The notes below the pieces were generated by a model. That model was not told the DNA's origin and made no database searches. It saw only the letters and a list, made by a program, of their open reading frames with translations. The position numbers were made by a program, and so were the translations under genes. From positions 310,001 through 374,000 of the forward strand of contig JAOAPE010000008.1 in assembly GCA_025462725.1 (NCBI GenBank): a DNA stretch of 64,000 bases, in the 5' to 3' direction. Shown one piece after another: positions 36,376-45,267 of the stretch. Numbering within the stretch: the first letter of the stretch is position 1; each line of letters opens with the position of its first letter. The DNA comes from Terriglobales bacterium. GTDB lineage: Bacteria > Acidobacteriota > Terriglobia > Terriglobales > Acidobacteriaceae.

Positions 36376-37494
36376 ATGAAGAAAACAGTTCTGACAACAT
36401 TCTTGCTTGCAGCGGGCATGGCGCTTGCGCAAACATCGGGCTCGAGTACAGCTACATCGAGCGACAACAACAATTCAGTCCGCGGCTGTTTGAGCGGAAC
36501 CAGCGGCAACTACACCATCGCAGACCAGAACGGAAAATCCTACAAGCTCTCTGGCAACTCTGATGATTTCAAAAGCCACGTGAATCAGATGGTCGAAGTC
36601 AGCGGCACAGCAGACGCCAATGGCAACTTCAGCGCGACATCAGTGAAGATGATCTCTGATAGCTGCTCAAACAGCACGTCCAGCTCAGCGGCTCCATCAG
36701 CAGCAGGCGAAACCAGCAGCGCAGCGACGCAAAGCTCCAGCAGCACCACTGCAGCTCCTGACCAGTCACAGAGCAGCACCACGCAGCCTTCCACATCGGC
36801 TGCCGGCGCCGCCTCCACAACACCCAGCGCTTCGAATCCCAGCTCAACTTCCAGCACATCAACTGACAACGCTGGCGTTGCGAAGCCGGAATCGAATACC
36901 GGTTCCGTCTCACGCGATCAGTCAGGATACGAGCCGAAGCCGGCGACATCCGCCGACCAGAGCGCAGCCGCTCAGCCATCAAGCTCTGCTAGCTCGACTT
37001 CGACTACTACCGCACCGAGCACCAGCAATTCAATGGACACGACGAGCAATGCCAATGCAACGCCGCCTGTGACCAGCACCACCGGAACGAATCCGGACCA
37101 GACCGCGACCACTCCTTCCAGCAGCGCATCGTCTTCGACGAGCACCACCGGAAGCAACCCTACGGCCACAACTCCGGACCAGTCGACCGCGCCGGCAACC
37201 GCTCCTTCAACTAGCACCACCACTACTACTACGACCGAGACGACACCCAGCGCCGCCACCAGCACCACCGGAACGGCCGCTGATCAGACCGCTGCCTCTA
37301 GCGCCAGCACTGACAAGAGCGCTACTAGCAGCACCGCAGATCAGAATTCGACCAGCAGCACCGGCAACGCCGCCGATGCCAATGCTACGCAGACTGCTCA
37401 GAACAAGCTGCCCCAGACCGCTTCTCCGCTGCCGTTGTTAGGCCTGCTGGGATTTGGTTCACTGTTGGGTGGATTGTTCGCACGCCGTAAATAA
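36376..37494 (+). CDS. Ser/Thr-rich exported protein with LPxT-type C-terminal sorting signal
   Basis: 372 residues. Signal peptide KTVLTTFLLAAGMALAQ is followed by a small beta domain (about 33-100) with VRGCLSGTSGNYTIADQNG and two Cys, of the kind found in short acidobacterial exported proteins (DUF5818-like; tentative). Residues 100-340 are almost wholly Ser, Thr, Ala, Pro, Gln and Asn with repeated SSTSTTTG-like words, suggesting a flexible, possibly glycosylated stalk. The C-terminus has LPQTASP, a hydrophobic helix (LPLLGLLGFGSLLGGLF) and ARRK, which is the tripartite layout of sortase or PEP-CTERM-like signals. RBS: GGGAG before ATG. A strong terminator follows. Confidence 0.75.
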   Translation: MKKTVLTTFLLAAGMALAQTSGSSTATSSDNNNSVRGCLSGTSGNYTIADQNGKSYKLSGNSDDFKSHVNQMVEVSGTADANGNFSATSVKMISDSCSNSTSSSAAPSAAGETSSAATQSSSSTTAAPDQSQSSTTQPSTSAAGAASTTPSASNPSSTSSTSTDNAGVAKPESNTGSVSRDQSGYEPKPATSADQSAAAQPSSSASSTSTTTAPSTSNSMDTTSNANATPPVTSTTGTNPDQTATTPSSSASSSTSTTGSNPTATTPDQSTAPATAPSTSTTTTTTTETTPSAATSTTGTAADQTAASSASTDKSATSSTADQNSTSSTGNAADANATQTAQNKLPQTASPLPLLGLLGFGSLLGGLFARRK

Positions 37495-37510
37495 AGAGCA
37501 CCTTGCACGA

Positions 37511-37542
37511 AAAGGCCGCCCTCGGGCGGCCTTTGTTTTTGC
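37511..37542 (+). terminator. Rho-independent terminator
   Basis: AAAGGCCGCC (37511-37520) pairs with GGCGGCCTTT (37525-37534) around a CTCG loop, followed by GTTTTT. It ends the Ser/Thr-rich protein transcript. Confidence 0.9.
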
Positions 37543-37550
37543 TTTTCAAT

Positions 37551-37582
37551 AGCCACTGGCCACTAGCAACTAGCCACCAGCC
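37551..37582. repeat. Short CCACTAGC-type repeat at the aguA 3' end
   Basis: Three imperfect copies of AGCCACTGGCC/ACTAGCAACTAGCCACC in about 32 bases. The aguA stop codon (37570-37572) lies inside it. A related word (GACCACTAGCCACTG) lies at the yvcK 3' end near 62221. Confidence 0.55.
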
Positions 37583-38676
37583 TTAGGTTCCTGCTGCGTC
37601 ATGCAGTGAATCGCGCCCAGTCCCCAGATGAAATCACCACAGTGGATCCCGACCACCTTACGGTTCGGAAATAATTCTGCCAAAGTGTTCAGCGCCGCTC
37701 GGTCCATCGGATCATTAAACGTCGGAACCAGTACCACTCCGTTTGCGATATAGAAATTCGCGTAGCTCGCTGGAACGCGTTGTCCTTTGATAATGACTGG
37801 CGCGGGCATCTGCAAGGTTTTCACCTTCAGCTTCTTGCCGTCTTGATCAGTCGCGCTCCGCAACAACTCCAAATTTTCCTGCAGCGGCTCGTAATTGTCA
37901 TCCTCACGATTCGCTTCGACCACTGTCACCACAGTATCCGGCGCGACGAACCTCGCCAGGTCGTCCACGTGTCCATGCGTATCATCCCCGGCGATACCGC
38001 GGTTCAGCCAAATAACTTTCGTCATGCCGAGGTATTCGGCGAAAACCTTTTCCACGTCACTCCGCGAGAGCCCCGGATTCCGCTGCTGCACCTCGCTTAG
38101 CAGACATTCCTCCGTCGTCAGCATTGTGCCGCGTCCGTTTACATCAATGCTGCCGCCTTCGAGCACCACGCGGATTTTCTTCCCGCCAACATCCGAGATT
38201 GGCTGCCAGCAGGGAACTCCGCAAGCTTTCGCCATCCTGCCGGCAACCTGGTCATCCAATTTCCAATCGGGATATTTCGCCCAGGCGTTGAATCGCCAAT
38301 CCGTGGCACCGACTGCACCCTTGCTGTTCCGAACGAAGATCGCGCCCGAATCGCGCGTCCACACGCGGTTCGTCGGCCAAAGATGGAACCGGACATTTTC
38401 CACGGTGACGCCTGCATACCCGAGCAACTTTTGCGCTTTCGTTCTCGCGTCCGTGTCATTGACCAAAATATGTACGCGCTCACCGCGCGAGAGATGTCGG
38501 ACGATGTCGGCGTACACCCAGGCGATCGGCTGGAACCGCCCCGGCCAATCCGTTGGATTATGTGGCCATGCGATCCACGTTGCGGAATGAGGCTCCCACT
38601 CCGCTGGCATCCGATACCCGAGCGAGGAAGGAGTCTTCGCCGGAGAGGCGAGACTTTTCTTTGCGGAAGTTCTCAA
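37570..38676 (-). CDS. aguA: Agmatine deiminase
   Basis: Hydrolyses agmatine to N-carbamoylputrescine and ammonia in the cytoplasm. 368 residues of the peptidyl-arginine deiminase-like fold: MPAEWEPHSATWIAWPHNP near the N-terminus, NRVWTRDSGAIFV, LEGGSIDVNGRGTML, GDDTHGHVDDLARFV, and the catalytic Cys358 in GLGAIHCMTQQ. It starts within the last codon of the amidase gene (4-base overlap), so the two are coupled. With the amidase it converts agmatine to putrescine. The arginine decarboxylase gene at 40472 supplies the agmatine. Confidence 0.95.
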   Translation of the reverse strand: MRTSAKKSLASPAKTPSSLGYRMPAEWEPHSATWIAWPHNPTDWPGRFQPIAWVYADIVRHLSRGERVHILVNDTDARTKAQKLLGYAGVTVENVRFHLWPTNRVWTRDSGAIFVRNSKGAVGATDWRFNAWAKYPDWKLDDQVAGRMAKACGVPCWQPISDVGGKKIRVVLEGGSIDVNGRGTMLTTEECLLSEVQQRNPGLSRSDVEKVFAEYLGMTKVIWLNRGIAGDDTHGHVDDLARFVAPDTVVTVVEANREDDNYEPLQENLELLRSATDQDGKKLKVKTLQMPAPVIIKGQRVPASYANFYIANGVVLVPTFNDPMDRAALNTLAELFPNRKVVGIHCGDFIWGLGAIHCMTQQEPKAGG

Positions 38677-39581
38677 TCCGTGAACCTGTGCACGATATTC
38701 CCGTAGCTGTCGATCCGGCGATCGCGCAGGAAAGGCCAGTTGCGGCGGACTTCCTCGAGTTCCTTCAAATCGACTTCACCGATGAGTATCTCTTCCTTAT
38801 CGTGCGAGGCTTCCACCAGCACTCGCCCAAACGGGTCAGCCAGGAACGATCCGCCCCAGAACTCAAGCCCTTGTCCGACTGGCGCCACATTACCGCGGAT
38901 GTTTCCATCCTCGTGTCCCACGCGGTTCACTACTGCAACGAATACTCCGTTCGCGATCGCGTGCGCGCGTTGGATCGTGCGCCAGGCATCGTGCTGCGCC
39001 TCGCCGTATTTTTCCTTCTCTGACGGATGCCACCCGATCGCCGTGGGATAAAAGATCAAGTTCGCGCCCATCAACGCCGTCAACCGCGCACCTTCGGGAT
39101 ACCACTGGTCCCAACACACAAGCGTGCCGACTTTGCCATATGCAGTGTCGAATGCCTTAAATCCCAAGTCTCCAGGGGTGAAATAAAACTTCTCGTAATA
39201 GAGCGGATCATCCGGAATATGCATCTTCCGGTAAATCCCCTTGAGAGTTCCATCGGAATCAAGCATCGCCGCAGTGTTGTGGTACAGCCCCCGCGCGCGC
39301 TTCTCGAACACGGAAGCAACAACAACGACCTTCATCTCACGCGCGACATCCGCGATAGCCTGTGTTGACGGCCCGGGAATTGGCTCAGCAAGATCGAACA
39401 GCTCCGCGTCTTCCCGCTGACAGAAATACTGCGTGCGAAACAACTCCGGAAGACAGATGACCTGCGCTCCGAGCTTCGCCGCTTCACGCACCTTGGCGCA
39501 GGCACGCGCAAGATTCTCGTCCGGATCGGGCGAGCACGACATCTGTATCAGCCCAACGCGATATTGTTCGTTGTCACTCAA
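38673..39581 (-). CDS. aguB: N-carbamoylputrescine amidase
   Basis: Carbon-nitrogen hydrolase that converts N-carbamoylputrescine to putrescine, CO2 and ammonia. 302 residues. The nitrilase triad is visible: E46 in CLPELFRTQYF, K119 in YRKMHIPDDP, and C156 in TLVCWDQWYPEGAR. YYEKFYFTPGD and IGWHPSEKE are typical of the AguB subgroup rather than of general nitrilases. It overlaps aguA by 4 bases. Upstream lies an unknown exported protein gene with 56 bases between. Confidence 0.94.
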   Translation of the reverse strand: MSDNEQYRVGLIQMSCSPDPDENLARACAKVREAAKLGAQVICLPELFRTQYFCQREDAELFDLAEPIPGPSTQAIADVAREMKVVVVASVFEKRARGLYHNTAAMLDSDGTLKGIYRKMHIPDDPLYYEKFYFTPGDLGFKAFDTAYGKVGTLVCWDQWYPEGARLTALMGANLIFYPTAIGWHPSEKEKYGEAQHDAWRTIQRAHAIANGVFVAVVNRVGHEDGNIRGNVAPVGQGLEFWGGSFLADPFGRVLVEASHDKEEILIGEVDLKELEEVRRNWPFLRDRRIDSYGNIVHRFTD

Positions 39582-39637
39582 ATGAATCGGCCTCGATTGA
39601 AAGTGGATATCAGGATAACAAACGACTGAAACCGGAT

Positions 39638-40387
39638 TTATTTTTTCGGAGACGGCAGGTTGTGCCCATTTCTTCGCAAAGCGAATTTGCCGGGAATCTT
39701 ATTTAGAGACGAATCTCTTATGCCCACGGACCAGAGTTGATCTGGGACGTCACATGCTTTGTTTCCGGGCTCATTATCCCCGGCGTCAGAATAAGATTCT
39801 GAGTGTGCTTTGACGACGAAATGTTTGTCGCCGTCGAATCCCAATGCCCTTATTGAAGTTAAACACTCCGCAGGATCGATCTTGAACACATTATTAAGAA
39901 ACGGTTGCTTTACTCGGCCATTGCGAACGTCGAATACAGCCAATCCCTCATCGAGTCCCGCATCCGAAGCGTATTGCCAGCCTATTGTTTCGAAGAGCAG
40001 AGAAGTGTTGTCCGGCGACCAGTCCACTAGTTTCATTCCGTTCCCTAACTCACCTTGCACTGGCTTGATTTGAAAGACACGCTTGAATTCTGCAGCTTTT
40101 CCAAGCCTCACGAACAGCTCAGACTCGTTGTAGCAATCGATATCCCCTCCCACGCTCACGCGGACCTTTGCATACGCCGCATTCTCACCATTTGGCGAAA
40201 CCAAGACCGGACTCACAGCTGTGCGCGGTTTGTAAGGTGGTTGGTTTCCGCAACTCACAAAATAAGTATTAGTCGGGCCTTCTTTGTACTCGACCGGTGT
40301 CGTTTTGCCCTGCGCCAATGCGGAGCTTCCAAGCAAGAGCACCACCGCCGTGCACAAAATCAATCGCGGGCTACGGAAATCAGTCAT
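39638..40387 (-). CDS. Exported protein of unknown function, propeller-like
   Basis: 249 residues from the ATG at 40387; a frame open from 40441 is less likely because a clear signal peptide (LILCTAVVLLLGSSALAQ) follows the later ATG. I recognise no family. The mature part has short beta repeats such as VSPVLVSPNGENAAYAKVRV and LVDWSPDNTSLLFETIG, which recall TolB/WD40-like strands, and several Cys (C51 region SCGNQPPYKP, DCYNES, ECLTS, KACDVP) that might form disulfides. It lies between the polyamine genes but shows no sign of joining the pathway. Confidence 0.6.
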   Translation of the reverse strand: MTDFRSPRLILCTAVVLLLGSSALAQGKTTPVEYKEGPTNTYFVSCGNQPPYKPRTAVSPVLVSPNGENAAYAKVRVSVGGDIDCYNESELFVRLGKAAEFKRVFQIKPVQGELGNGMKLVDWSPDNTSLLFETIGWQYASDAGLDEGLAVFDVRNGRVKQPFLNNVFKIDPAECLTSIRALGFDGDKHFVVKAHSESYSDAGDNEPGNKACDVPDQLWSVGIRDSSLNKIPGKFALRRNGHNLPSPKK

Positions 40388-40423
40388 TTTCTTCAGACCC
40401 AACCTAACGTAATTGCGAACCCA

Positions 40424-40453
40424 AAGCAAAAAGCGCGGCACTTGGCCGCGCCT
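40424..40453 (-). terminator. Rho-independent terminator after the arginine decarboxylase gene
   Basis: On the minus strand GCGCGGC (40451-40445) pairs with GCCGCGC (40439-40433) around CAAGT, followed by TTTTTGCTT. It separates the decarboxylase from the downstream aguBA part. Confidence 0.8.
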
Positions 40454-40471
40454 CGATATTCTCTGCGAGAA

Positions 40472-41032
40472 CTATTTGTTAAAGATCAATATGGAAGCCG
40501 ATATTACCGTCGTCCACAACCCGCGCTTATCCCCCACCGCGGTCTGGGTGATGTTTGCCGTCCGCACGATCTTGTTCGACAGCCTGTAGATCTGCTTTTT
40601 CTCATCCCAAGACTTATCAGGATCGAAATCCACGTCCAGCGTCGTGGCCAGCATCTCTGCTGCGAGTTCCTCGGCGTAATCGCCCGCCTGGTCTTCTGAC
40701 ATTCCGTAGCAATGGTGCTCGCTCAGATAGCCATACGTATTGCGGTCCGTCGGGATTGCCACTCCAATACTGGCAGCGATCAAACGATGCGGCTCATGTG
40801 TGGAAGTCTCTGCGACCACTGCGAATACGACTTCGCCCGGATGCAGGTGTTTCAATCCCTCTCTGCGCGAGAGCAACTTGCAGTTCGGCGGAAAGATCGA
40901 AGAGACACGGACCAGATTCTGGGCGGCGATTCCGGCATCGCGCAACGCGAGCTCGAATGACGTCAGGCGTTCTTTGTGTTTGCCAACGCCCTTGGTGAGA
41001 AACATCTGTTTGGGAACCATGTCAACGCCCAA
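40472..41032 (-). CDS. Pyruvoyl-dependent arginine decarboxylase
   Basis: Makes agmatine from arginine using a covalently bound pyruvoyl group formed by self-cleavage. 186 residues from TTG 41032, chosen because AGGAGG lies 10 bases upstream. The cleavage site VRVSSIFPP places the cut between Ser44 and Ser45, so the beta chain is the first 44 residues and the pyruvoyl group forms from Ser45. [13 protein letters not shown] and [10 protein letters not shown] are conserved in the PvlArgDC family of archaea, chlamydiae and some bacteria. Together with aguB and aguA downstream it completes a route from arginine to putrescine. Confidence 0.93.
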   Translation of the reverse strand: MGVDMVPKQMFLTKGVGKHKERLTSFELALRDAGIAAQNLVRVSSIFPPNCKLLSRREGLKHLHPGEVVFAVVAETSTHEPHRLIAASIGVAIPTDRNTYGYLSEHHCYGMSEDQAGDYAEELAAEMLATTLDVDFDPDKSWDEKKQIYRLSNKIVRTANITQTAVGDKRGLWTTVISASILIFNK

Positions 41033-41130
41033 TGCCGTGAATCCTCCTGCGAATGCTTTTTGGTTTTTGCGGAATAAATAAAGTAACAGAAAGTGTGTGG
41101 CGCGTGCAGAAAAAACAACGGGGATTTGCG

Positions 41131-42033
41131 CTAGATTGCCTTCGCTTCCGCCTTCTTGATTTTCACCGCAATATCAATGAAGGCGAGCGCCGCGCGACTG
41201 AGTGCTTTGTCCTTGCGGAAGACCAGCGCGAGGTCGCGTTTGATGTGGGCGTCGGCGATCGGAAGGGCAACCAACGTTTTTGCGCGGATGTCGCTCAATG
41301 CGTTCGACCTCGCAATGAACCCCACTCCCACTCCTGCGGCAACAAAGCGCTTCAGTAGTTCGCTGGAGTCCAGTTCCATCGATACATTCGGTTTCAGCTT
41401 GCGTTCATGCAGCAGGTCCTCCAGCGCATCTCGCGTCTTTCCCATCTTCGGCAGCAGCAGCGGATACTTCACCACCTCCGCCATCGTCACACCTTTTTTC
41501 CCGTTGATGATCGGATGCTCCGGCGGCGCGATCAACACCAACTCGTCCCTATGGATCACCACCGCTGTGAATCGTGAGTCTTCCACCGGCATTGATACCA
41601 CGCCGAAATCTACCGTGTTGTCGATTACCGATTCCAACACACGCACCCGCTCCGATCGGTTGATGCCCACTGCAACATTCGGATACAGCTTCTTAAATTC
41701 CGCGAACACTTCCGGCAACACATGCAGGCATGTGCCCTCATTCGCCCCGACTACAATCTCACCGCGCGGAATCCGTTCCATCTCCGCCATTGCCGAAATG
41801 ATTCGCCGCTTACTCTCCATCATCTCTTCTGCATATTTCTGAAATGCTTTGCCCGCGCCAGTGAGCGAGACCTTTCCTCCGGATCGGTCAAATAGTTTGG
41901 CTCCTACTTCTTCTTCCAATGCGCGGATCTGTGACGATATCGCCGGCTGCGTGCGGAAACACTTGTCCGCCGCGCGAGAGAAGCTGTTGTGCTTCGCCAC
42001 TTCCAAAAACGAATTGAGCTGATCGAAGTCCAT
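41131..42033 (-). CDS. LysR-family transcriptional regulator
   Basis: 300-residue DNA-binding regulator. The winged HTH is at residues 1-65 ([42 protein letters not shown]). The effector domain follows with [40 protein letters not shown] and [18 protein letters not shown]. The effector is unknown. It is divergent from glnA with 219 bases between, so regulation of glnA or itself from that gap is plausible, but no operator could be picked out. Confidence 0.92.
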   Translation of the reverse strand: MDFDQLNSFLEVAKHNSFSRAADKCFRTQPAISSQIRALEEEVGAKLFDRSGGKVSLTGAGKAFQKYAEEMMESKRRIISAMAEMERIPRGEIVVGANEGTCLHVLPEVFAEFKKLYPNVAVGINRSERVRVLESVIDNTVDFGVVSMPVEDSRFTAVVIHRDELVLIAPPEHPIINGKKGVTMAEVVKYPLLLPKMGKTRDALEDLLHERKLKPNVSMELDSSELLKRFVAAGVGVGFIARSNALSDIRAKTLVALPIADAHIKRDLALVFRKDKALSRAALAFIDIAVKIKKAEAKAI

Positions 42034-42041
42034 AAATAGAC

Positions 42042-42083
42042 CAAGCTAGAAGCTAAATGCTAATGGCTAAAAGCCAAGAGCTG
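42042..42083. repeat. GCTAA-type short repeat upstream of the LysR gene
   Basis: Four degenerate copies of AGCTAA/GCTAATGGCTAA in 42 bases. The words CAAGCTA, GCTAATGGCTAA and GCTAAAAGCC recur at 57174-57211, showing a dispersed repeat family. Confidence 0.5.
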
Positions 42084-42252
42084 CCCTATAACTTCCCCTT
42101 ATCGCGCTCATAAAAACATTGAATTTTACGGCTGGCAGTCTTCTGAGTATTCTCAACTTGCATCCGGCCCAGTGCAACCAGCATTTTGCTCCAATATAAG
42201 TTACATTGATAGCACCGCATTATCTTGAGCTTGCTCATCTCTGAGGAGAACC

Positions 42253-43683
42253 ATGTCCACCAATCTGCGCAGCTTCCTTGAGCTCCCGTACGACGAACTC
42301 GAAGCCCTGAATCTTCAGGCTAAAGAACAGCGGAAAAAGCGCACCTCTCCCGGCAAGATTCAAGAAGACCGCATCCGGTATCTCACAGACGAAAAGCGTA
42401 TCAAGGCTGTCACCGTGCTCTTCAGCGACCTCGAAGGCCGGCTACACATGCTCGACTACGACAAGAAATTCCTCGTCAAGAATTGGGACAACCTCACCTT
42501 TGACGGCTCTTCCATTCGCGGATTCACCGCGCAGCGCGAGAGCGATCTCCGTCTGACTATCGATTGGAGCGCCTTTTATTGGGCCCCCGCGGATTTCTTC
42601 GGGCCCGGTAAGGTTCTCGTCTTCAGCGAAGTCACTGACAAGGGCGGCACAGCGTATTCGGCTGATATCCGAGGCGTCCTCAAGCAGTACGCGAACGATC
42701 TTCACGACAAGAGCGGATACACCCTCAACGCGGCGAACGAGATCGAAGGGTTCATCTTCAAAGGAGAAGACGCCGAGCAGCGCTATCACGAGACGGGAAC
42801 CTTCGAGTACGTCAACACCGGCGGATACTACCACTCACTTCCCGGCGATCCTCTGCGCACATTCATTGACACCAGCGCCGAAGTCCAGCGTGCAATGGGA
42901 TTCGAGAATGAGAAAGACCATCCCGAAGTCGCGCCTTCGCAGTTCGAGATCAATTACAGCTACGGAGAAGTCGTCGCCGCCGCCGATCAGATCCAACTCT
43001 ACAAACTGATCTGTCGACAGGTCGCCACCCGCATGGGACTGACTGCTTCATTCCTGCCCAAGCCAGTTGTGGGCGTGAACGGAAACGGAATGCACACCAA
43101 CGTTTCCATCAGCAAAGGCGGTAAGAATCTTTTCTGGGACCCGAAGGGCGAAGAAAAACTCAGCGCTTTGGGATGGTCGTTCGTTGATCGAATTCTCACG
43201 CACGCAAATGACGTTTGCCTCATGCTCAATGCCAGCGTGAACGCCTACCGTCGCCTCGATCCACACTTCGAAGCGCCAAACCAGATCAAAGCCTCCGCAA
43301 CCGATCGCGGTTCCATGGTGCGCATTCCTATCGGCAACGATAAGAGCATGCGCGTCGAAGTCCGCTCAGTTGGCCCGGACGCCAATCCTTATATGGTGAT
43401 GTACTCGGTCTTCAAGAGCGGCATTGACGGACAAACTTCCAAGATCAAGAACCTTCGCCAGGCCGAGCGATACCTCCCTGACAACATCTACACCGCGCTC
43501 GAAAACTTCCGCGACTCCGCATGGACATCAAAGCTTCTCGGCGGAGACGTGAAGGCTCGCTACGCGGACCTCAAACAAGCATCGGCCGATCGTTGCCCGC
43601 GTCTCCTGGGAACATTCGTGAAGGCGCCCGAAGTCCAATACCACCACGACGTTTACAACCAGTTCTTGTGGAACCGGTTTTAG
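42253..43683 (+). CDS. glnA: Glutamine synthetase type I
   Basis: ATP-dependent amidation of glutamate to glutamine. 476 residues with GAGGAG 6 bases before the ATG. Motifs: TFDGSSIRGF, the metal-binding ANEIEGFIF, PSQFEINYSYGEVVAAADQ, NGNGMHTNVSIS (ATP site), and VRIPIGNDKSMRVEVRS. The usual adenylylation-loop motif NLYDLP is absent; the corresponding region reads PDNIYTALENFRDSAW, so control by GlnE is unlikely. It stands alone after a 219-base upstream region. Confidence 0.95.
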   Translation: MSTNLRSFLELPYDELEALNLQAKEQRKKRTSPGKIQEDRIRYLTDEKRIKAVTVLFSDLEGRLHMLDYDKKFLVKNWDNLTFDGSSIRGFTAQRESDLRLTIDWSAFYWAPADFFGPGKVLVFSEVTDKGGTAYSADIRGVLKQYANDLHDKSGYTLNAANEIEGFIFKGEDAEQRYHETGTFEYVNTGGYYHSLPGDPLRTFIDTSAEVQRAMGFENEKDHPEVAPSQFEINYSYGEVVAAADQIQLYKLICRQVATRMGLTASFLPKPVVGVNGNGMHTNVSISKGGKNLFWDPKGEEKLSALGWSFVDRILTHANDVCLMLNASVNAYRRLDPHFEAPNQIKASATDRGSMVRIPIGNDKSMRVEVRSVGPDANPYMVMYSVFKSGIDGQTSKIKNLRQAERYLPDNIYTALENFRDSAWTSKLLGGDVKARYADLKQASADRCPRLLGTFVKAPEVQYHHDVYNQFLWNRF

Positions 43684-43695
43684 TATTCAATTCAG

Positions 43696-44217
43696 ATGAA
43701 TGATTCTGTACAGGAAGTTCCGTTCGATGTTCGCGTGGAACATCCTTTTCTGAAGCTTCTATCGTTGGGATACTACGATGGCACTACGAAGGGAATAGTT
43801 CAAAGTGGAGAGCGTTTTTTCTTGTACGAAGTAGTAGCTTGGAACGGAGATGTTGAAGACGACGATATCCGAATATTTCTAGTCGCGGAGACCGACCGAC
43901 TTACCTTCGACTCGATAACGGAAGCATTTGCACAATTCGGAACACCCAAATGGCCCCAATGGCAGCCTAACGTCGCCTTGAAGTCTTTCGAACAATGGAG
44001 AGAGTTCGAGTCCGGGATCGAATCATTACTACCGAAAAAACCGCGATGGCAATGGGTGATTGCTGCTCGTACAATTTTTGTCGAGGTATTAGCGTGCAGA
44101 CGGATTACTGAAGCAGCTAGGGCATTGGTTCCTGAAGGCCTTAGCTTTCCTCCCGGTACCGACTATAATTTCTGGTTTGACTTTCTCGACCAGGGTAGCT
44201 CGAAACTCCGGATATGA
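43696..44217 (+). CDS. Hypothetical protein, 173 residues
   Basis: Not recognised. Starts at ATG 43696, 12 bases after glnA. It is an acidic, mixed alpha/beta protein without signal peptide or membrane segments. Notable stretches are FLKLLSLGYYDGTTKGIVQ, RFFLYEVVAWNGDVEDDDIR and PKWPQWQPNVALKSFEQW. Its codon use looks more AT-rich than in the neighbours (many TTT, TAT, GAA and AAA codons), which could mark recent acquisition. There is no catalytic motif I can name. Confidence 0.6.
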   Translation: MNDSVQEVPFDVRVEHPFLKLLSLGYYDGTTKGIVQSGERFFLYEVVAWNGDVEDDDIRIFLVAETDRLTFDSITEAFAQFGTPKWPQWQPNVALKSFEQWREFESGIESLLPKKPRWQWVIAARTIFVEVLACRRITEAARALVPEGLSFPPGTDYNFWFDFLDQGSSKLRI

Positions 44218-44366
44218 CACAGTTACCAATCCGGGACGCCCCGCTCGTAAATACTTATCAGGCGCACTCGCCAGCTTTCGCTGTTACTGATCGATGGCTT
44301 ACCGAAAGGGTAAATTAACAGGCTTCGTAAGACGATTGCTTCTCTGCAGCGGAAACGCTGGCGCGC

Positions 44367-45109
44367 TTACTTCACCGCACCGAATTCCTGGAAGACCGGT
44401 TCCTTCAATTCATTCTTTTTGAGGAACTCCCACGCTTCTTTGTTCACCTTGCTGCTGACAACGTAATAATTATGGTCGTGGTTGGGGATCACAACCACAT
44501 CCATGGTGAATCCTTTTTCCTGAAACATGGCCTTTGTTTCTTTGATCACTTCAGAAGGATAAAACGGATCACGATCACCGACCCAAACGCCAATGGGAGT
44601 CTTTCGCTTCGCAAATTGAAAAACGTGGACATCTTCCTTGTGCATCGCGCCGGCATGAACGGCGGTTGCGGCGAAGTATTCTGATTCCAGCAGCGCCATG
44701 ATCAGCGCGTGATTCGCTCCGCCGGAATGTCCAAAAGGGTAAATTCGCCCGTCATTCACAGCATGTTTTGTACTCACATCTTGGACCAGCGCACGGAAGA
44801 ATGCCGGGCCCTCCGTTGACATGGCGAAGTCGCCTTTGATCGTGTCCGGCGCGATGATAATGAAGTGTTTTTTCGCTGCGAGGCCCTTCCACTCATCGCT
44901 CATGGTTTGCGCGCTTCTACCGGAGCCATGCAGTAGGATGACCACTGGAACTGGCTCCGGCTCCGTAGGTGCCAGGAAAAGGTAACTGCGCTGCTTTCCT
45001 TCAAATCCGAATTCTTTTTTTTTACTTTGTCGCCGGCGAAGGCGGGTAATGACATCGCCACTAGCAAAAGGCCTGACAGGCACAGAATACCTCTTCGAGC
45101 TTTAGACAA
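44367..45109 (-). CDS. Exported alpha/beta hydrolase (PHB-depolymerase-like esterase), frameshifted at an A9 run
   Basis: The hydrolase frame (44367 to about 45024) has VVILLHGSGRSAQTM (oxyanion region), the nucleophile FGHSGGANHALI, an acid in VGDRDPFYP and a His in IPNHDHNYY: a serine esterase of the polyhydroxybutyrate-depolymerase/dienelactone type. Its signal peptide lies in another frame: TTG 45109 with GGGAGA 7 bases upstream, then LSGLLLVAMSLPAFAGD, running into VKKKNSDLKE. The switch falls in nine consecutive A on the minus strand (45015-45023). One extra A, or slippage by +1, would join signal peptide and enzyme. So this is a broken gene, a homopolymer sequencing error or transcriptional slippage. 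Confidence 0.7.
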
Positions 45110-45267
45110 TTGACTGATCTCCCTTGTGACCGCGCGGCCAGTGTACCTGCAGACACTCCCGCCGCCAACCGCCTCGTTGACTAACCACCTAAGTAAACAT
45201 GCTCGCCTGAGAATCACGCTGGAAATCAAACGCTCTGGCGATACCATCTGGCAGAGCGGAAGCCGTC

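Noticed and set aside
36470-37400. Minus-strand Val/Leu-rich frames opposite the Ser/Thr-rich gene
   Set aside because: They are mirror images of the repeated Ser/Thr/Ala codons and have no start signals.
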